Origin: Rapana venosa
Taxonomy: Eukaryota > Mollusca > Gastropoda > Neogastropoda > Muricidae
NCBI GenBank assembly: GCA_028751875.1
Contig: CM054153.1
Location: forward strand, 14,116,073-14,180,072
Direction of reading: 5' to 3'
Length of the DNA: 64,000 nucleotides
Under the pieces are notes generated by a model that did not search any database, was not told where the DNA came from, and saw only the letters and a list, made by a program, of their open reading frames with translations. The translations under genes were made by a program, and so were the position numbers. The first letter of the stretch is position 1; each line of letters opens with the position of its first letter. Shown piece by piece: positions 23,656 to 37,058 of the stretch.

Positions 23656-26184
23656 AACCTCTTTACTGGTTGTAATACTATGACTTTTCATGGCTGAAGA
23701 CAATCCACTAACTTTTTAAAGCAGAACCACATTTTAAGGAAAGTTTGGCCCCTATACACCAGTTTTTTTGTTGATTTTTGACTGCTCCACCTCTCACCTG
23801 GACCAAATTCCCTTAGCAAATAACTGTCAATAACCATAAAATGGGCACAGCAGCCAAAAACTGCCACTTTCTGTTCTCCAGAATTTAAAAATGCTGTACC
23901 ATGGAACATATAACAGAGCATGGTCTGCAGTAAAATGCTTAATATATCTGATGCTTGGCATCTCAACAAACAGATGTCTGATGTTTTCATGTGTGCATTA
24001 CAAGTCATGTGTACCCAAGTATGTGTCAGTGTATGCTTGCATAACAGAAATACAATGTATACACGCCTCATTGTCTGGTTCATAATATCCATGACTCAAT
24101 GCTAATTCTGACACCATGGGGGTCTACTATTATAATGTGAAAGACGCCCATATCACTTAAGTATTGAATTTCCATACATGACTGCAACACTTGAGTATTA
24201 AATTTCCATACATGACTGGATGATGCAAAAAGTGCACCCAAGCCACCAATATTACTGAATTAAAAAGCAAAAAATCAAGAAATAATCCATATGCCATCGG
24301 GGGAAAAAACCTACTGACTTCTTTTACAACTCACGTCTCTTCAGTCTTCTTCACCAAATTCATCAAACACCCTTCTAAACTTTGACTTGGTGAAAATTAT
24401 ACAGCAAAATAATGCCACTCATGACTGAAAGCACATACAAGTTAAATTCTGAAAAGCACAACACAAAACCATCCTATCTATCCACCAAGATTTTTCTTGT
24501 TGGCAAGCCTCCAAGACTTGAAGCTGCAGCGTACTGTTGACAAGTCATACGGAAACCCTCCACAACAGTATTTTCATTCCACAGACAACCTACAATCTTA
24601 GAGGGGACCATCTGCTAAATACACAGTATGTACAACAAACATTTTTCGGGAAATGTTCCCTTACTTTCTGCATCATGTCATTCCTGATTTTCATGCTGGA
24701 TCACCACCTTACGGGTGTTGTTAAAAATCAATTTTTTGTTCACACGTTTCATGCTGGAAAAAATAGAAAGTGTTTCTTCCCGTGATGAAGAATAAAGTTT
24801 CTCCCCTATGTTTATCCTGCGTTCGGGTATCACTTTTACTTTTTACCATCCGAATTACGCAGAACATTTCAAAAATAGGAAAAGGGGCTTGCGATAATTT
24901 TTCACTAAACTTAAAGGTTGTATTTAGACCAATGAACAAGAAAATATGAGTATGCTTTCCTTTTTCTCCGAAAAAGAAGGCAATACTTGAATAAGAGAAA
25001 ACACACATGCTACACATCATTACATATTCAAAACTGAAAAAACTTTTTATTAAATGTTTTTTTTTTAAACAAGAGGGACAAATGTCACTTTTCAGCAGCA
25101 ACAACAAAAAAAACCAAAAAAAATAGTGATATTTTGGGGGTGGTTTGACAATAACAAAACGAAAAACATGCATCTGCAAACCACAACAGAACTCTAACAA
25201 ACATCCCTGGCTCCAAAAGAATGCAAAATAGTGTGTGCAAAACCCACGTACTGATTACTATTTTAAAATCCCATTTTTATTTTTTTTGGGTTTTTCCACT
25301 CTTCTCTATACAATGTTTATAACTTTAGGTCCCCCGTTCCCAAAAAAATGAATTTTTACCACAGTAACACTGGAAGACAAAAAAATGTTAATTTAAATTT
25401 ATCTTAATATTAATTCAATTTTAAAATTTTTGACCACAAATGTCAACATTTTCCCAACCACAAGAAATAAAAATAAACTCACAATCATACTATTATACTA
25501 CAGTACTAGTGCAACTAAGCAGAAACTTTTTTTTTCGCCCTTGGCTATTGGGGGTTTACCAGGGGGAAAATTTTTTTAATAAAACAATTGGCAAATTCCC
25601 CATCCGCCCCCCCCTCACCCCCCCCCCCCCCCCCCCCCCCCCCGGGATGACAAAGTTTAAACACAAAAAGTTTTTTTTTTTTTAACAACAAGCAAAAGTT
25701 TAAAAATTCTAAAACCCACTTTTTCCTTAAGTGGAATGCAACAAAAAAAAACCCAACCAACAAAACCCAAAAATCCATGTAACAACAAAAAAAGGGGCCC
25801 TCCACAAAAAATACCTAAAACACTTTTGGCTACAACCAAACCAAAACCTCAAAAACAACAACCCCCCTTTCGCTGCCTCCCAAAAACAAAAAGACACACA
25901 GAAGGAAGAAACAGTCTAAAAAGGGGGTTTGGGGTAAAAACCAAATCTTCCCAAACTGTCAGCTTTAAATTTTACTCTAAAATCATTCAACACTGGCGGC
26001 GCATTCATGGCACGGGGCCACAGACCCCAATAAAAGGAGAGGAGAAGACAAGGTGGAAATAGCAATGTGTATTTTTTATAAAAATTTGTTTAAAGAACTT
26101 GAAAAAAGGGAAAGAGAAATTTTTATAAAGTTTAGTCAATTTTTTTTTTTTTTCTTCTTCCTCGAATGTTCAATCAAAAAACTA

Positions 26185-26445
26185 CTCTTGTCCCCGGGAG
26201 TGAAAATGCATTCCACTCCCGTTAAGCACCTGACAATCAAGTTCAACGCATCCAACCGGGGGGGGGACAAACTTTTTTCCTTTTAAACCCTTTTTTTGAA
26301 AAAAAAGGGGAAGAATGGAAAAAAAGGGAAAAAAAATAGACAAGAAGGGGTGACGGAAGAAAAGGAAAAAGGCAAAACAAAGAGGGGGATAGAAAAATTA
26401 ATTCCTAGTACAAATTTTCCAGAAGATAGGATCTATTAACTGGGC
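26185..26445 (+). repeat. Repeat family E copy with homopolymer-type damage
   Basis: It follows 2223-2500 closely: gttaagcacctgacaa, cgcatccaac, atagacaagaa, taattcctag and ttttccagaa. Runs such as gggggggg replace mixed sequence. Confidence 0.7.
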
Positions 26446-28329
26446 CCCCCAATCCCCCAAAGGGGGATTTTGTTATGTTTTTTTTTGTTTTTGTTTGTTT
26501 TATTTGGGTAATGAAACCCCTTATTTAAGGACTGGGGCCTCAATGGGTGACAATTTATGGAATTTTGAAAACGATAAAACTAAAGTAAAAACCTGAAAAT
26601 TTTTTTAAATAAAAATAAAAAGTTTTCAAAATCCATTCTTTTTTATTTGTTGTTTCCTTATAAAAAGAAAAACCCGTATACCAAATCTCTCTCTCTCCTT
26701 CCCCTCTCTCTTCTCTCTTCTCTCTTCCTCCTGGCCTGGGACATTAAATGTTCAGAGTTTTCTCTCGTACTACTAGTACCATCACTTCTACTACAAAAGT
26801 ATAAAACCACTTTTGGGAACCAATATTGACTGTACTTCTTGCTCTTACCCAGTCTATCTCTTTGTAGATTTGGGGATTTTTCTCTTCCCGTTGCTTTTCT
26901 GGGTATTTTTTTCTTCCTGCTGCTTTTCCCCGCCCCATCCCATTGATCTATTTTTTTTTTTTTCCCAAATCTTTTTCATATTTTGTGCTTACAGTTTATC
27001 TCTTTTTTCTTTTCTTTTTCTTTTAGCTTTTTTTTTTGTTATTTTGGAAAGGGTACAATTTTTTTTTTTTATTGTACCTTTTCACCCAGAAAAAAAATTG
27101 CATAATCGTTTTTACAATTATCTGTGTGTGTGTGTGTGTTGGTTTTGTTGTGTGTGTGTGTGGTTTTGTGTTGTGTGTGTTGTGGATCTCTCTAAAGTGA
27201 AACAACACTACTGAACGACAGACAAAGAGACAGACGACATCATAGAATTTTTTATTAATATATATTATATATATATTATATAATATATATAATCTGACAA
27301 CATCTGAAAAAGGGTGTAACACAAAATGGTATATTAGTTCTCAACTTTTCACAAACAACTATTAACAAAGCAAACAATTTTACGACACAAAATAATCAGA
27401 GAACAGCATTTACCAAAATTACACCCAAAATCTTCATGATCAAAATCTATAAAATCTATATTACTATGTACTTTTTTTTTAAACAGTTATTGAGTTAAAC
27501 AAAACACTCGCTTCTTTTTTTTTCTACCCATCCATATTAAACACAAAAACACACACACACACACTGCACCACGCACACCATGTCACATACAAACACAACC
27601 CCCAAATCATACACATGTATACACACACACTTTGTGTGAAGACACTGAAAGTATCACTAAGAGTTTTTAAAAAATATTAAAGAACGAACACACATACACA
27701 AGAAACATAAACTACAAAACTAAAAAACAATATCCTCAAGATTACATGTTGCAGAAAAAGGGTTCTCCAACTTTCCCAACACACAATCAGCAACCCCCCC
27801 CCCACTCCCACCCCCAAAACCCTTCCACCCCCACCCACCCCCGAAAAATTAATTTTAAAAGTGCTCCGACTTCAACTGGGAAAAAAAAACATCACTTTAC
27901 TACCTATGGCTACAGAAAAGGGGGGAAAAAAATGCACTATCCTACAACAATCATATTCGCCAGCAACACCATCTCCAAACCCCCTTTTTTTTTGCTTTAC
28001 ACTATCCCCATAAAACAAAAAAACAAGATTTTTCCCCACATGCTTTGATTCCTGCGACAAACCCTTTTTCCCTTTTAAAAAAATCATGTTACCCAAAATT
28101 TTACTCTTTTTTCTTTTTTTTTTTAAAAATTAAACTTTTTCAAAATCCGGAAAGAAAAGGTGTATTTTTGCTGAATTGAAGAATCTTCAGAAAGTAGTCA
28201 ACACACTTGCCATTTGATTTCTAATTAAGTGATCACAAAGTGAGAAATACCCTGAAATAATTTAGACTACTCCTCTCTTTATTTTTTGGGTTTTTTTTTT
28301 ATTTCACATTCATCATGAAATTCCCAAAG

Positions 28330-28369
<40 letters not shown>

Positions 28370-30149
28370 ATAACACACTGCACAAACACCCACACCACAC
28401 ACCCATACCAAAACCACATATAAACACTCCAAAAAAACACAAATACACACACACACACCACACACACTCACCCAAAACACACACACACACTCTCACACAC
28501 ACATACACACACCAACCCCCACATACACACATTCACAAACACACACACACACACACACACACAGAGTTCCCAATAAAACAGATATTTCAAACCTTACTGT
28601 TGCCTCCTACCTGAGCAGTACAATCCACTTGTGAGGATTAACAACTTGATCTCAACCCTTTCCACTACCATTTCTACACTAGACACATGCAAACAGCAAA
28701 TAACAATAAAATCACCCCTACCTAATCCTTATACTCTGTTGGATCAGCACACCAGAAAATACTTTATAGCCCCCTCCAATGAGCCATAAGTCAAAATATT
28801 GACCAAAAAAAAATAAAGACTGATTTCACAGACAAAGTAGGGAAATTCACAATTTCCCACTAATATGATGATGGCAAACTGATTAGAAAAGGAGAGTTTT
28901 TTCCAGCACCACTGGGGGAAGCCAGGATCTATTTTTTTGACGGGAGATCTCTGATCAACTCACAATCGCCCAAAAAACCCGCCTGCACAATAAGTCTCTG
29001 AATACTGTATGGGATAGACAATGAGCTAAGCGCATGCCTGCTGAAACTTTAAAAAAAAATAAGGACCCGTTTTCCCAAAAAAAATTCTGTATAAAAAATA
29101 TGCACTCTCACAGACAGAAGATACTAAATAAATTGTTGGTTGTGTTTTCATTCAAGTCAGAAATAAAACTTTCCTTAATTAAAAAACAAAATCTTTTCTC
29201 TGAGATTTTTTTTGACTCATGCTGGGGGGGTTTTCTTTCCTGACAAACTTGTTATTTTTTCCTTCTCTTTTTTTGCTTTAATCAAAACAAAATTTTACCA
29301 AGATTGTTCAACTTCTATGGTCCAACTCAACTTTCCCAAAGTTTTTTCTTCTTTTCCTTAGCTTCTTTTCCTGAAAATTTCCAAATAACACCCACCCAAG
29401 GGTTTTTGATTTTAATTTGGGGGTTAGAAATATCATTTTCGCAAAAATTTTTTCCAAGGCTTTTCACTTTAAACAAGAGTGTGAAAAAATTTTTTTTCAT
29501 TTTGTGTATTTTTATCAAAGTAAAACAATTTTTAAGCTGTAATTTTTCAATTAAAATAATCTAAAAAATTTAAAACAAAAATGCCAAAAACTAAATTCCC
29601 TTTAAACCATTTAAATTTTCATTTTTGGGTTTCAAACTTTTTTCTCCTATCCTTTACTTTTTCAGCGCGCTATTTTGTTCAGTTCATTTCATTTTACTTT
29701 GATTTTATTCTAAGTGTCAAGCCACATCACCATGCAACACCCGCGCAAACCAACTGCACACACACAACACAGAGCAGAGAGACAACCACAGACCCCTCTA
29801 TCCAGACATTGGCTCAAACCTTCAAGTTTTAACACCCAAGCATCACCCAAAGGGAAATCACAATAAAACAGAAAAATTGATGACTCATCAATAACTCAAT
29901 TCTGTCATCGCAGATCATCACTTTAATTTTTCCACTCAAGACTTGGCATAAAGTATGACAATCATAACACTATATCAGTAATTATCATACGGCCACAAAA
30001 TTTAACCCGCAACATTTTTTAAAGATATAAAAAAAATATCCATGGCACAAGCCCGGGGCTAAAAACTCACAGACATGCAAGTTTTGTTCACATAAACTAA
30101 GCTCTCCTATGGCTGCTTTAATAGTTTTAAAAAAAAGTGTACACTGTAC

Positions 30150-30545
30150 ATGTATACATTGTGTCATTTGGGGGTGCAAAGTGTGTTGTTTTCCCCCGAA
30201 AGTTTTGGCCCAGCCAAAAAACGTGTCAGTTATTGAGCAGCTAATTGCCAAGCCTACATCAAAATGTTGTTTTGTTTTTAAAATTTTTTTTGAGATTGCC
30301 TTCAGCCCTGACAACCTTAACAAACAAACCGCACTCTCCTTTATAGGAAAAAGAAACCTCGAAGTCGGGGTAAGGCTGCCTATGTGGGGAGGACTTTAAA
30401 AAAGTCATACCCGCAAACTTCTCACCCGGGGGGAAATTCCTATCTCACAGTGTTCCCCGGGGGGATGATGAGTCGAGTGCATGTTGTGGGTGCCCCCAGG
30501 GTGTAAAGCTGGGAACGCCAACAACAACCCCTGTTGGTGATGTGG
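30150..30545 (-). repeat. Repeat family B copy
   Basis: It aligns along its whole length to the reverse of 38815-39165 (gtgtcagttattga, ctaattgccaagcctacatc, cgcaaacttctcacccgggg, gggtgtaaagctggg). Confidence 0.75.
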
Positions 30546-31030
30546 TGTGTTGTGTGCGCGGCTACACCGTGCAGCATCCTACCTTTTGCCACCAGTCTTT
30601 TCTGTGTTAAATGCAATGAAAAAATGATCCAAAAAGCTGGCAATAAAAAATGGGTTTTTTAAAATTGAGTTGAAAACACTTTTATTTTTCTCAAGTCTTT
30701 TTTTCAATTATTTTAGTTACATAATTTTATCTCTTAAAAATTTCTTGACTCTGCTATTTTGTGCCAAGCAGTTTAAAAAAAATTATTTCAACCACTTTTC
30801 ACAAACAGAAAAATCAAACTGGGACACCTTTTTTTTTCCAAGTGGATACAACAAAGCTCACTTTTACTACATACGGTTTTAAATTGCTCTTTTTTTGAGG
30901 TAGACAGATAGAAACTCATTAAGCTGTGGTCAAACACCATGCGGTTAGTCTATATGTAAAAGTGTCCGTCAAGACCCTCAAAATGGTAAATCGGAAAGAG
31001 CATGAGTGGCCCAATTTAAAAATTTTTTTC

Positions 31031-31380
31031 TCCATTCCCACTAAATCACATATTCTATAAATTTACAACTTATAAACCAAATGCCATCACGTGCAAACAC
31101 ACAAATAGTTCAATAAACTCTTGTGCACACATCTCAATGGAACAATCTTTTTTTTAAATGTTTTTGAATAAATAAAAACATTTGATGTGATTTAATAAGA
31201 AGAAAAAAACCTACATCAACTATGGCCAGCAGAATGAATGACACAACTTAACCCAGCATGCAGTCTGCAACCTATTCAAGGATGGGCTACACCTACACCA
31301 TGTGTAAGCTGTCTAGAAAATAAAAATTCAGTGCAGAGTCCCAGACATAAGGCAAAGCTCCTTCTAGAGAAATCATCATC
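31031..31380. other. Non-coding sequence upstream of an RTE tail
   Basis: AT-rich. About 31235-31290 resembles a SINE-C fragment (cccagcatgc). Confidence 0.4.
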
Positions 31381-32465
31381 ATCATCATCATCCCTTGGTC
31401 GGGACGACCGTTGGGGTACCCGCACGGACGCTGCAAGTGGACCGCCAAATGGTTCTGTCCTGGGCTGCTTTCAGGAGGTTTGGTACAGTGAGGCCAGTCC
31501 ACTCCTTGATGTTGGATATCCAGCTTTTGCGTGGTCGTCCCTGCCTCCTTGCTCCTTCCACCATTCCCTGCAGGACTGTCTTTGACAGGCTGTTATGCGT
31601 TGTTGTGTGGCCAAACCATTTCAATTTCCTCCGTTTGACTGTATCTAGCAATGGTTCTTGTTTGCCAGCCAGTGCCTCGATCTGCTGCCAGACGTAGTCG
31701 TTGGTTTGACGGTCTCTGTAGGTGATGTTCAGGATCCGCCTGAGGCACTTCATCTCAAAGGCTTGAATGCGACGTTCTAAATCGGCAGTGAGTGTCCATG
31801 CTTCACAGCTGTACAAGGCAATGGATGTGACGAGTGCCTTGTAGAGTCTGACCTTAGTGTGGGTTCTGATGTTATGGTTTCTCCACACTTTCGCCAGCTT
31901 AGTCATGGAGGAGAGTGCCACAGCAAGTCTTGATCTTCACCTCTTGTGTGCTTGTACCTTCTTTGGTGATGACTGCTCCATGGTACTTGAAAGTTTCCAC
32001 CTCCTCTAGTGTCTCGCCACTCATCTTGATGCTGGTGGGAGTGGTCGGTGTGGTACTGTTCACTAGGATCTTGCTTTTTTCCGTGCTGATCTCCATGCCG
32101 TGGGCATTGGCTGTGTTTCCAGTCTGGTGGTGAGATCCTGGAGTTCTTCTTCACTGCGGCCCATGAGATCAATATCGTCTGCGAATCGAAGATTGCAGAC
32201 TGGCCTTCCTCCTATTGTGATTGTGGTCTTGAAGTCAAGGAGGGCCTCCTGCATGATGTTCTCCAGGAACACGTTGAAAAGAACGGGGGATAGCGGGCAG
32301 CCTTGTCAAACTCCAACTGAAGTCCGGAAGAACTCCCCGATTTCTCCACCCATGAGGACTGCGCTGTGGGAGCTGTCATACAGCGCCTGGATGACTTGAA
32401 TCAGGTCCTCGTCGAAGTTATAGTCTCTCATGACTTGCCACAGTGCTTCTTGCCACACTCGACAA
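31381..32465 (-). pseudogene. RTE-like non-LTR retrotransposon, 5'-truncated and decayed
   Basis: On the minus strand the fragments read QGCPLSPVLFNVFLENIMQE, then LRFADDIDLMGRSEEELQDL (RT catalytic motif with FADD), then EISTEKSKILVN, LEEVETFKYHG and the C-terminal block RLYKALVTSIALYSCEAWTL, RRKLKWFGH, GRPRKSW and LKAAQDRTIWR. Frames change at about 32100 and 31920. The conserved GVRQG reads GV-stop-QG, as a CGA to TGA change would give. The 3' end is a (GAT)n tail at 31374-31394, typical of RTE elements. Endonuclease and most RT are missing. Confidence 0.85.
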
Positions 32466-32995
32466 GTATCCCATACTATATATCATATCATCATTATTGT
32501 GTCAAAAATGTAAACTGGCTTCAAAGATTCTGAGCTGGAGTTTGTAACTAGTTAGTAGTTCAGTGACCACAACTTTCTTCTCCATTAATACTACAGACAC
32601 AGTGCATTAATTAGCAATCATAGACATTCCTGAGCAAAGCAGACCAACACACCACCCCCTCTGGATCGCAGCAGATGACTGAAGAGCCGTGAAGCTGAAG
32701 TATGAAAGCACCCCAGGAAAAGAAAATCAGAAAAGAGAAAAAAAAAGAGGAATGAGTCAAGGAAAGGAAACTACAAACAACACACAGACACAGAGACAGA
32801 GACAGAGACACAGAGAGAGAAAATACTGCATGCTCAATTATTCATGTCCATCACAATAGCAGAAGGAAAATAAAAATTCCCTCTTCAGTACCTCTGAGAC
32901 TATGCATGTGATTATATCACTTCATAGTTGCTGACCGGAAAAACATTATATCTGATCTCAACCCAAAAAACCCCAAATAAAACCAGCAACAGTGT
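32466..32995. other. Non-coding sequence
   Basis: A CAGAGA-rich stretch at 32780-32822; otherwise nothing recognised. Confidence 0.45.
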
Positions 32996-32999
32996 ATGC

Positions 33000-33365
33000 T
33001 GTATTAGACCTTGATCAAGCTGACGCTCCCTAGACTCTCTTCTTTCCTCTCTGGGGATGCTGAGGCCCTATCACAGTATAGCATCCCCACCTTCACGAAA
33101 TTCTGTGCTAGGAATTCCCTCTTTTCTATATCTCTCATTGTTTCTGCCATGTATTGTGGTCCAAGGCCAATGTAAATTAGTTCAGAGTTCAGAGTTCTTT
33201 GTTTCTGCCATGTTCCTTTTCTTCCAGTCACAACCTTTTTGTCTATTTTCTGCCTTCTTTGTACTTGATCCATTCTCCTGCTTTTATCAACAACGACTCA
33301 AAAGGTCTATTAAAAATTTGCTCCCATACTCATGATACTGGGCCTGACTTGTCAGGCGCTTAATA
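33000..33365 (-). repeat. Repeat family E copy
   Basis: On the minus strand: gcgcctgacaagtcaggccc, gcaggagaatggatcaa, aagagggaattcctagcaca, ggtggggatgctata. It has a duplicated middle part (ttcagagttcagagttctttg) compared with the copy at 2223. Confidence 0.65.
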
Positions 33366-33690
33366 GGTTAATGGCAGTTCAACACAAAAAAATTCATAAC
33401 TGATATTGACAGATGATAGTTGCAGTCTAAGCATTCAATGAAGAAAAAGAAGAATCTCTCCAATCTAAGAAAACATGAGTTCTATTCATGATATTCTCCC
33501 CCTCAAAAACAAATTTAAATGGACCAACCAGCAATGTCTTTCTTTAAAAACAAACTTATTTGTGGTCTGTCACACATGATTCCAAACGCATGACAATTAA
33601 CTGTGAGAAACAGATTATATAAATATAACACTGAACAGTTATTCAACCTACTGTCACAAATGATATTCACTTTTTATCAGAACACACATG
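33366..33690. other. Unassigned non-coding sequence
   Basis: AT-rich, no features seen. Confidence 0.5.
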
Positions 33691-33857
33691 TACACACACA
33701 TACAGTGATACACAAACACACACACACACACACACACACATATAACACACACACACACACACACAAACAACAACAGAGATCACATATCTCACACACACAC
33801 ACGCACGCACACACCACAGAGATCACATATTACACATACACCTATACATGCATGCAT

Positions 33858-33895
<38 letters not shown>

Positions 33896-33905
33896 ACACA
33901 AATTA
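33691..33905. repeat. (CA)n array with higher-order repeats
   Basis: CA blocks separated by two copies of cagagatcacatat (33773, 33817). Confidence 0.9.
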
Positions 33906-35690
33906 GGTCTGTGTTCTTGTGAAGTACTTTTAAAAAGTAAAATATATTGATTAGCCTCTTTCAATGACAGACAGAGTGCTAGCAACAGTTTCACTGTACT
34001 TGATGTTTAAAAAAATAATTCCATCCCATGATGACATAAAGTTACTAGTTACTAGTTAGTCACATGTGGTCAAAAACACAATTTATTATTTAAAAAAAAC
34101 AGACACAACAAACACTATTCACGTTTATAACAAAAAACTGACAAATCATTAGACAAAGGATTACATAATATAATGATTATCCTATGCAAAAGAAGCCAAT
34201 GTTATTTTCAGATTCAATACCTCCAATTTGCATCACAGGCCCTAAGAATGAACTGTGAGCTTTTAATTTTATTGTTTAGGTCATGCATAAACATTATATT
34301 TTCTTCATAAATACACTGTAATTATAAAAGAAACCATGCCATAATCATGGGCTGTCACTTATAAGTTATCATTTCATTTGTTTTTTGATTGGTTATACAT
34401 ATTATGTCTACTTGTCTTTCATTAGAATATCATCACTTCTTTCAATAATTTATAACTGTATAGGCTATATAATCAATATTATCATCTTGTAATTGTTAAT
34501 ACTGTATTTTGATTTCTATAACTTTCTTTTCTTGTTTTATGATTTACACTTTGTTCATCCATTGGCTGCAAACCACCATCATCCACCCCCACAACACAGC
34601 TTCTCCAAGTCTAAATTAATGTTTGTCACACTCACAACACCATCAAATTTTCTCAAAAAACAGTTTTTGTAACATTGCTCAAAAAGTCAACATGGCAAGT
34701 TCTGAAATATCTACAGCAATGTCTTACGATCCGCTAGCAATATTAAACCTCTTCATCCCCTCCCCATAACGTTTGATAGCAACTATCAGGTATCTGCTGC
34801 ACTGATGTGGACTGAGGTTATGATGGTAAGAGTCGTCTGCAAATTTCAATGAAATGAAAATAAAAACCACACGTACCTTTACACTTTTCAAGTAAATTTC
34901 AGACATGTTTCACAAGCAGGAGCTAATTACCAAATTAACTCATTGTTGGCAAAGAGCATCTCCCTGGTCAGTAAATTTGATCGCACAGACATGTACATAG
35001 TATCACTGTACAGTGACGGTCGGCGTTCACACCATTTTAGCACTGACAGTGCTGCACTTGCGAATAAGCTTGCCGACGATTGGTCAGAAAAACGAGCTTC
35101 AACCACCAGCCCACCAGCGAGGTTTCAGATTAGGATCATGAATGTACCAGTCTGGTTGTGTTTATGTCTGTCAATAAGGAGCTGTTGCATGTCCCAAAAA
35201 AAAAGGGAAAAAAAAGAACCACAACAGCTAATTAAGATTAATAACTTTAGATGATCATTACAATTAAATCATTACCATGAGAAGTAGTCTTTCTGCATTC
35301 ATGCATCATCAATAAAACCACATTGTGGCATACAAAATGGTCAAGCCATCTAGATATATTGTTTCAGTGATTTTGTTGTTTGTTTGGGGGGGTTGGTCGA
35401 TTGTCATTGTGATTTGTTCTCTTTTTCTATTACTCTGTAACTTGCAATTTTGTAACAAACACAAGTGCAAACATGCCACTGCAACAAGCAATTGACACAT
35501 TATCAGACTAAGGTGTCTTCCATGAGGTCTATTTGGCTTAGGCCTATCTCAATTCTTGTGCAGTGCTAGTTTATTATCTTCTGGCACTAGGCTAACCCTG
35601 TCCTGCAACAAAACAAAGGCAGGAAATAGAAGGTTTCAAACACAATTTCAAAGGTTTCACAGCCAAAGCTGTTTCATCAGTTAGGTCTGA
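33906..35690. other. Repeat-poor interval
   Basis: Largely free of SINEs and microsatellites. 35010-35130 has CpG-containing sequence (gtgacggtcggcgttc, cgacgattggtcag) with an inverted CCAAT-like attggtcag. This could be a promoter of Myo9 or of an unseen gene, but no exon is supported. A 103-codon frame at 34943-35254 has no recognisable domain. Confidence 0.35.
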
Positions 35691-35699
35691 AGATATCAC

Positions 35700-36260
35700 A
35701 CACACACATACGCGCGCGCGCACACACACACACACACACACAAACAAACACACATACACACACAGTTTTGTTCTGGGGTTTTTTTGTTCTGTTTTTTTTT
35801 TGTCTTTGCTTCTTTTTTCTTTCTTTTTTTTTTTTTGGGGGGGGGTGTTTTGGTTTTCTTGTGTTTTATGGTTTTTTCTTCGTTTGTACTATGTGAGTAT
35901 TGGGTTTATCATTAAGATGTATATCTACGGGTGGGGACTGGATGTAAAAAAGCACATGAGTGCTTATTTATTATCCTCGACATAAAAGAATTTGTCATTG
36001 TCACATACACATACACACACTGAATGTGATATTACTTTTTTTTCTTTTCTTTTACAATAACCTATGGTCTTTAAAGCGAGGCCCCGTGTGTGAAAGCACG
36101 TTGGACATGTTAAAATCCGATCTGCCTTTCGGAAGACTAGGCCATTGTGTACCAGTGGAAAAGGATGATAGCATTTACAAAACCCAAGGAACTGCATGTA
36201 AAACAAAAACCCCAATAATAAATGAAAAAGCACAATGTGCTTATCCATGATCCTCGAAAT
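35700..36260 (+). repeat. (CA)n, T/G-rich tract and SINE-A tail-body pieces
   Basis: CA array 35698-35763; T-rich 35770-35880; SINE-A tail 35935-35990 (gtgcttatttattatcctcg); a second SINE-A body 36070-36258, which ends in its own tail (gtgcttatccatgatcctcg). Confidence 0.7.
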
Positions 36261-36294
36261 GTTTAAAAAAAACAACCCACTCATATTTCTGTTG

Positions 36295-36400
36295 TATCTC
36301 TGCAGGAGCTCCGAGGTTAACCAGTGGTGATATTGTGCGTATGCAACCGTTTTTGCCCACGTGTATCGTGGGTATGTTTGTGTTTCCATATCCTACAGAA
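36295..36400 (+). repeat. Repeat family D fragment
   Basis: ggagctccgaggttaaccag...tgtgcgtatgc matches 38400-38480 and 61720-61800. Confidence 0.55.
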
Positions 36401-36640
36401 CTCTAACATAAATTACGGGATCTTTAATGTGCATATATGATCTTCTGCATGTGGATATCCACAAAGGGAATTAAGGCATCGGCAGGTTTGCACTTGATAT
36501 TGACCTGGGATACTGTAAAAATCCCCACACTTAATTCACCAGACACCGCCGAGATTCGAACCCACGACTTATGGACCCATGCGATTAAAGTCGAATGGTT
36601 TTATCAACTCGGCTATGGTGTCAGTCAAAGAGGTTACATA
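36401..36640 (-). repeat. SINE-C copy with head
   Basis: On the minus strand the head reads atagccgagttgataaaacc then gtgggttcgaatctcgg (B box). The body ends at gatctttaatgtgcat (plus-strand reading). Confidence 0.7.
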
Positions 36641-36900
36641 ACCACACACACACACACACATACACACACACGCGTGCGCACGCACACATACACACACACG
36701 CGTGCGCACGCACGCACGCACGCACGCCCAGAACATCTTGCGCACACATTAAAACCCGTTCCACTTTTTGGAAGAGTAGGCCATCTACCGGTGGGAACGG
36801 ATTACAACATTTACAAAACTGCATACACACGGGGACTAGATGAAAAAAGTACATGAAAGCTTATTCCATAATCCTCGAAATATAAGAATAAAATAAAAAT
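36641..36900 (+). repeat. (CA)n joined to a SINE-A 3' part
   Basis: A CA/CGCA array (36643-36725) runs directly into ccagaacatcttgcgcacac and continues through body and tail to ccataatcctcgaaatataa. Confidence 0.8.
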
Positions 36901-37024
36901 AAAATAAAGATAAATAAACACACACGGGAACTGGATGTCAACAACAAAAACAACAACAAAAACCATTAACCGCGCTACAGTATTTAGTGTTTATTCCATA
37001 TCTTCCAAATAAAAGAACTTAAAT

Positions 37025-37052
<28 letters not shown>
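36901..37052. repeat. A-rich spacer and (CA)n
   Basis: AAAATAAA repeats, a short second tail-like piece, and a CA array at 37026-37052. Confidence 0.7.

Positions 37053-37058
<6 letters not shown>

Larger units (their letters stand above)
22340..31030. other. Block of apparently degraded consensus sequence
   Basis: AT-rich with very many runs of 4-12 identical bases. Repeat copies inside (22340-22470 D, 23398-23650 SINE-5S, 26190-26440 E, 30150-30545 B) differ from their relatives elsewhere mainly by neighbouring bases merging into homopolymers. No exon can be supported. Also present: (TA)n 27258-27295, (GT)n 27122-27182, (CT)n 28330-28368, (CA)n 28445-28562 and poly-C 25619-25643. Confidence 0.6.

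Noticed and set aside
33691..33905. CRISPR-like spaced repeats
   Set aside because: CA microsatellite with two chance-spaced copies of a 14-base segment in an animal genome.
34943..35254. A 103-codon open frame in a repeat-poor region
   Set aside because: No recognisable motif and a low-complexity end; length is within chance for this composition. Kept only as part of a possible promoter region.
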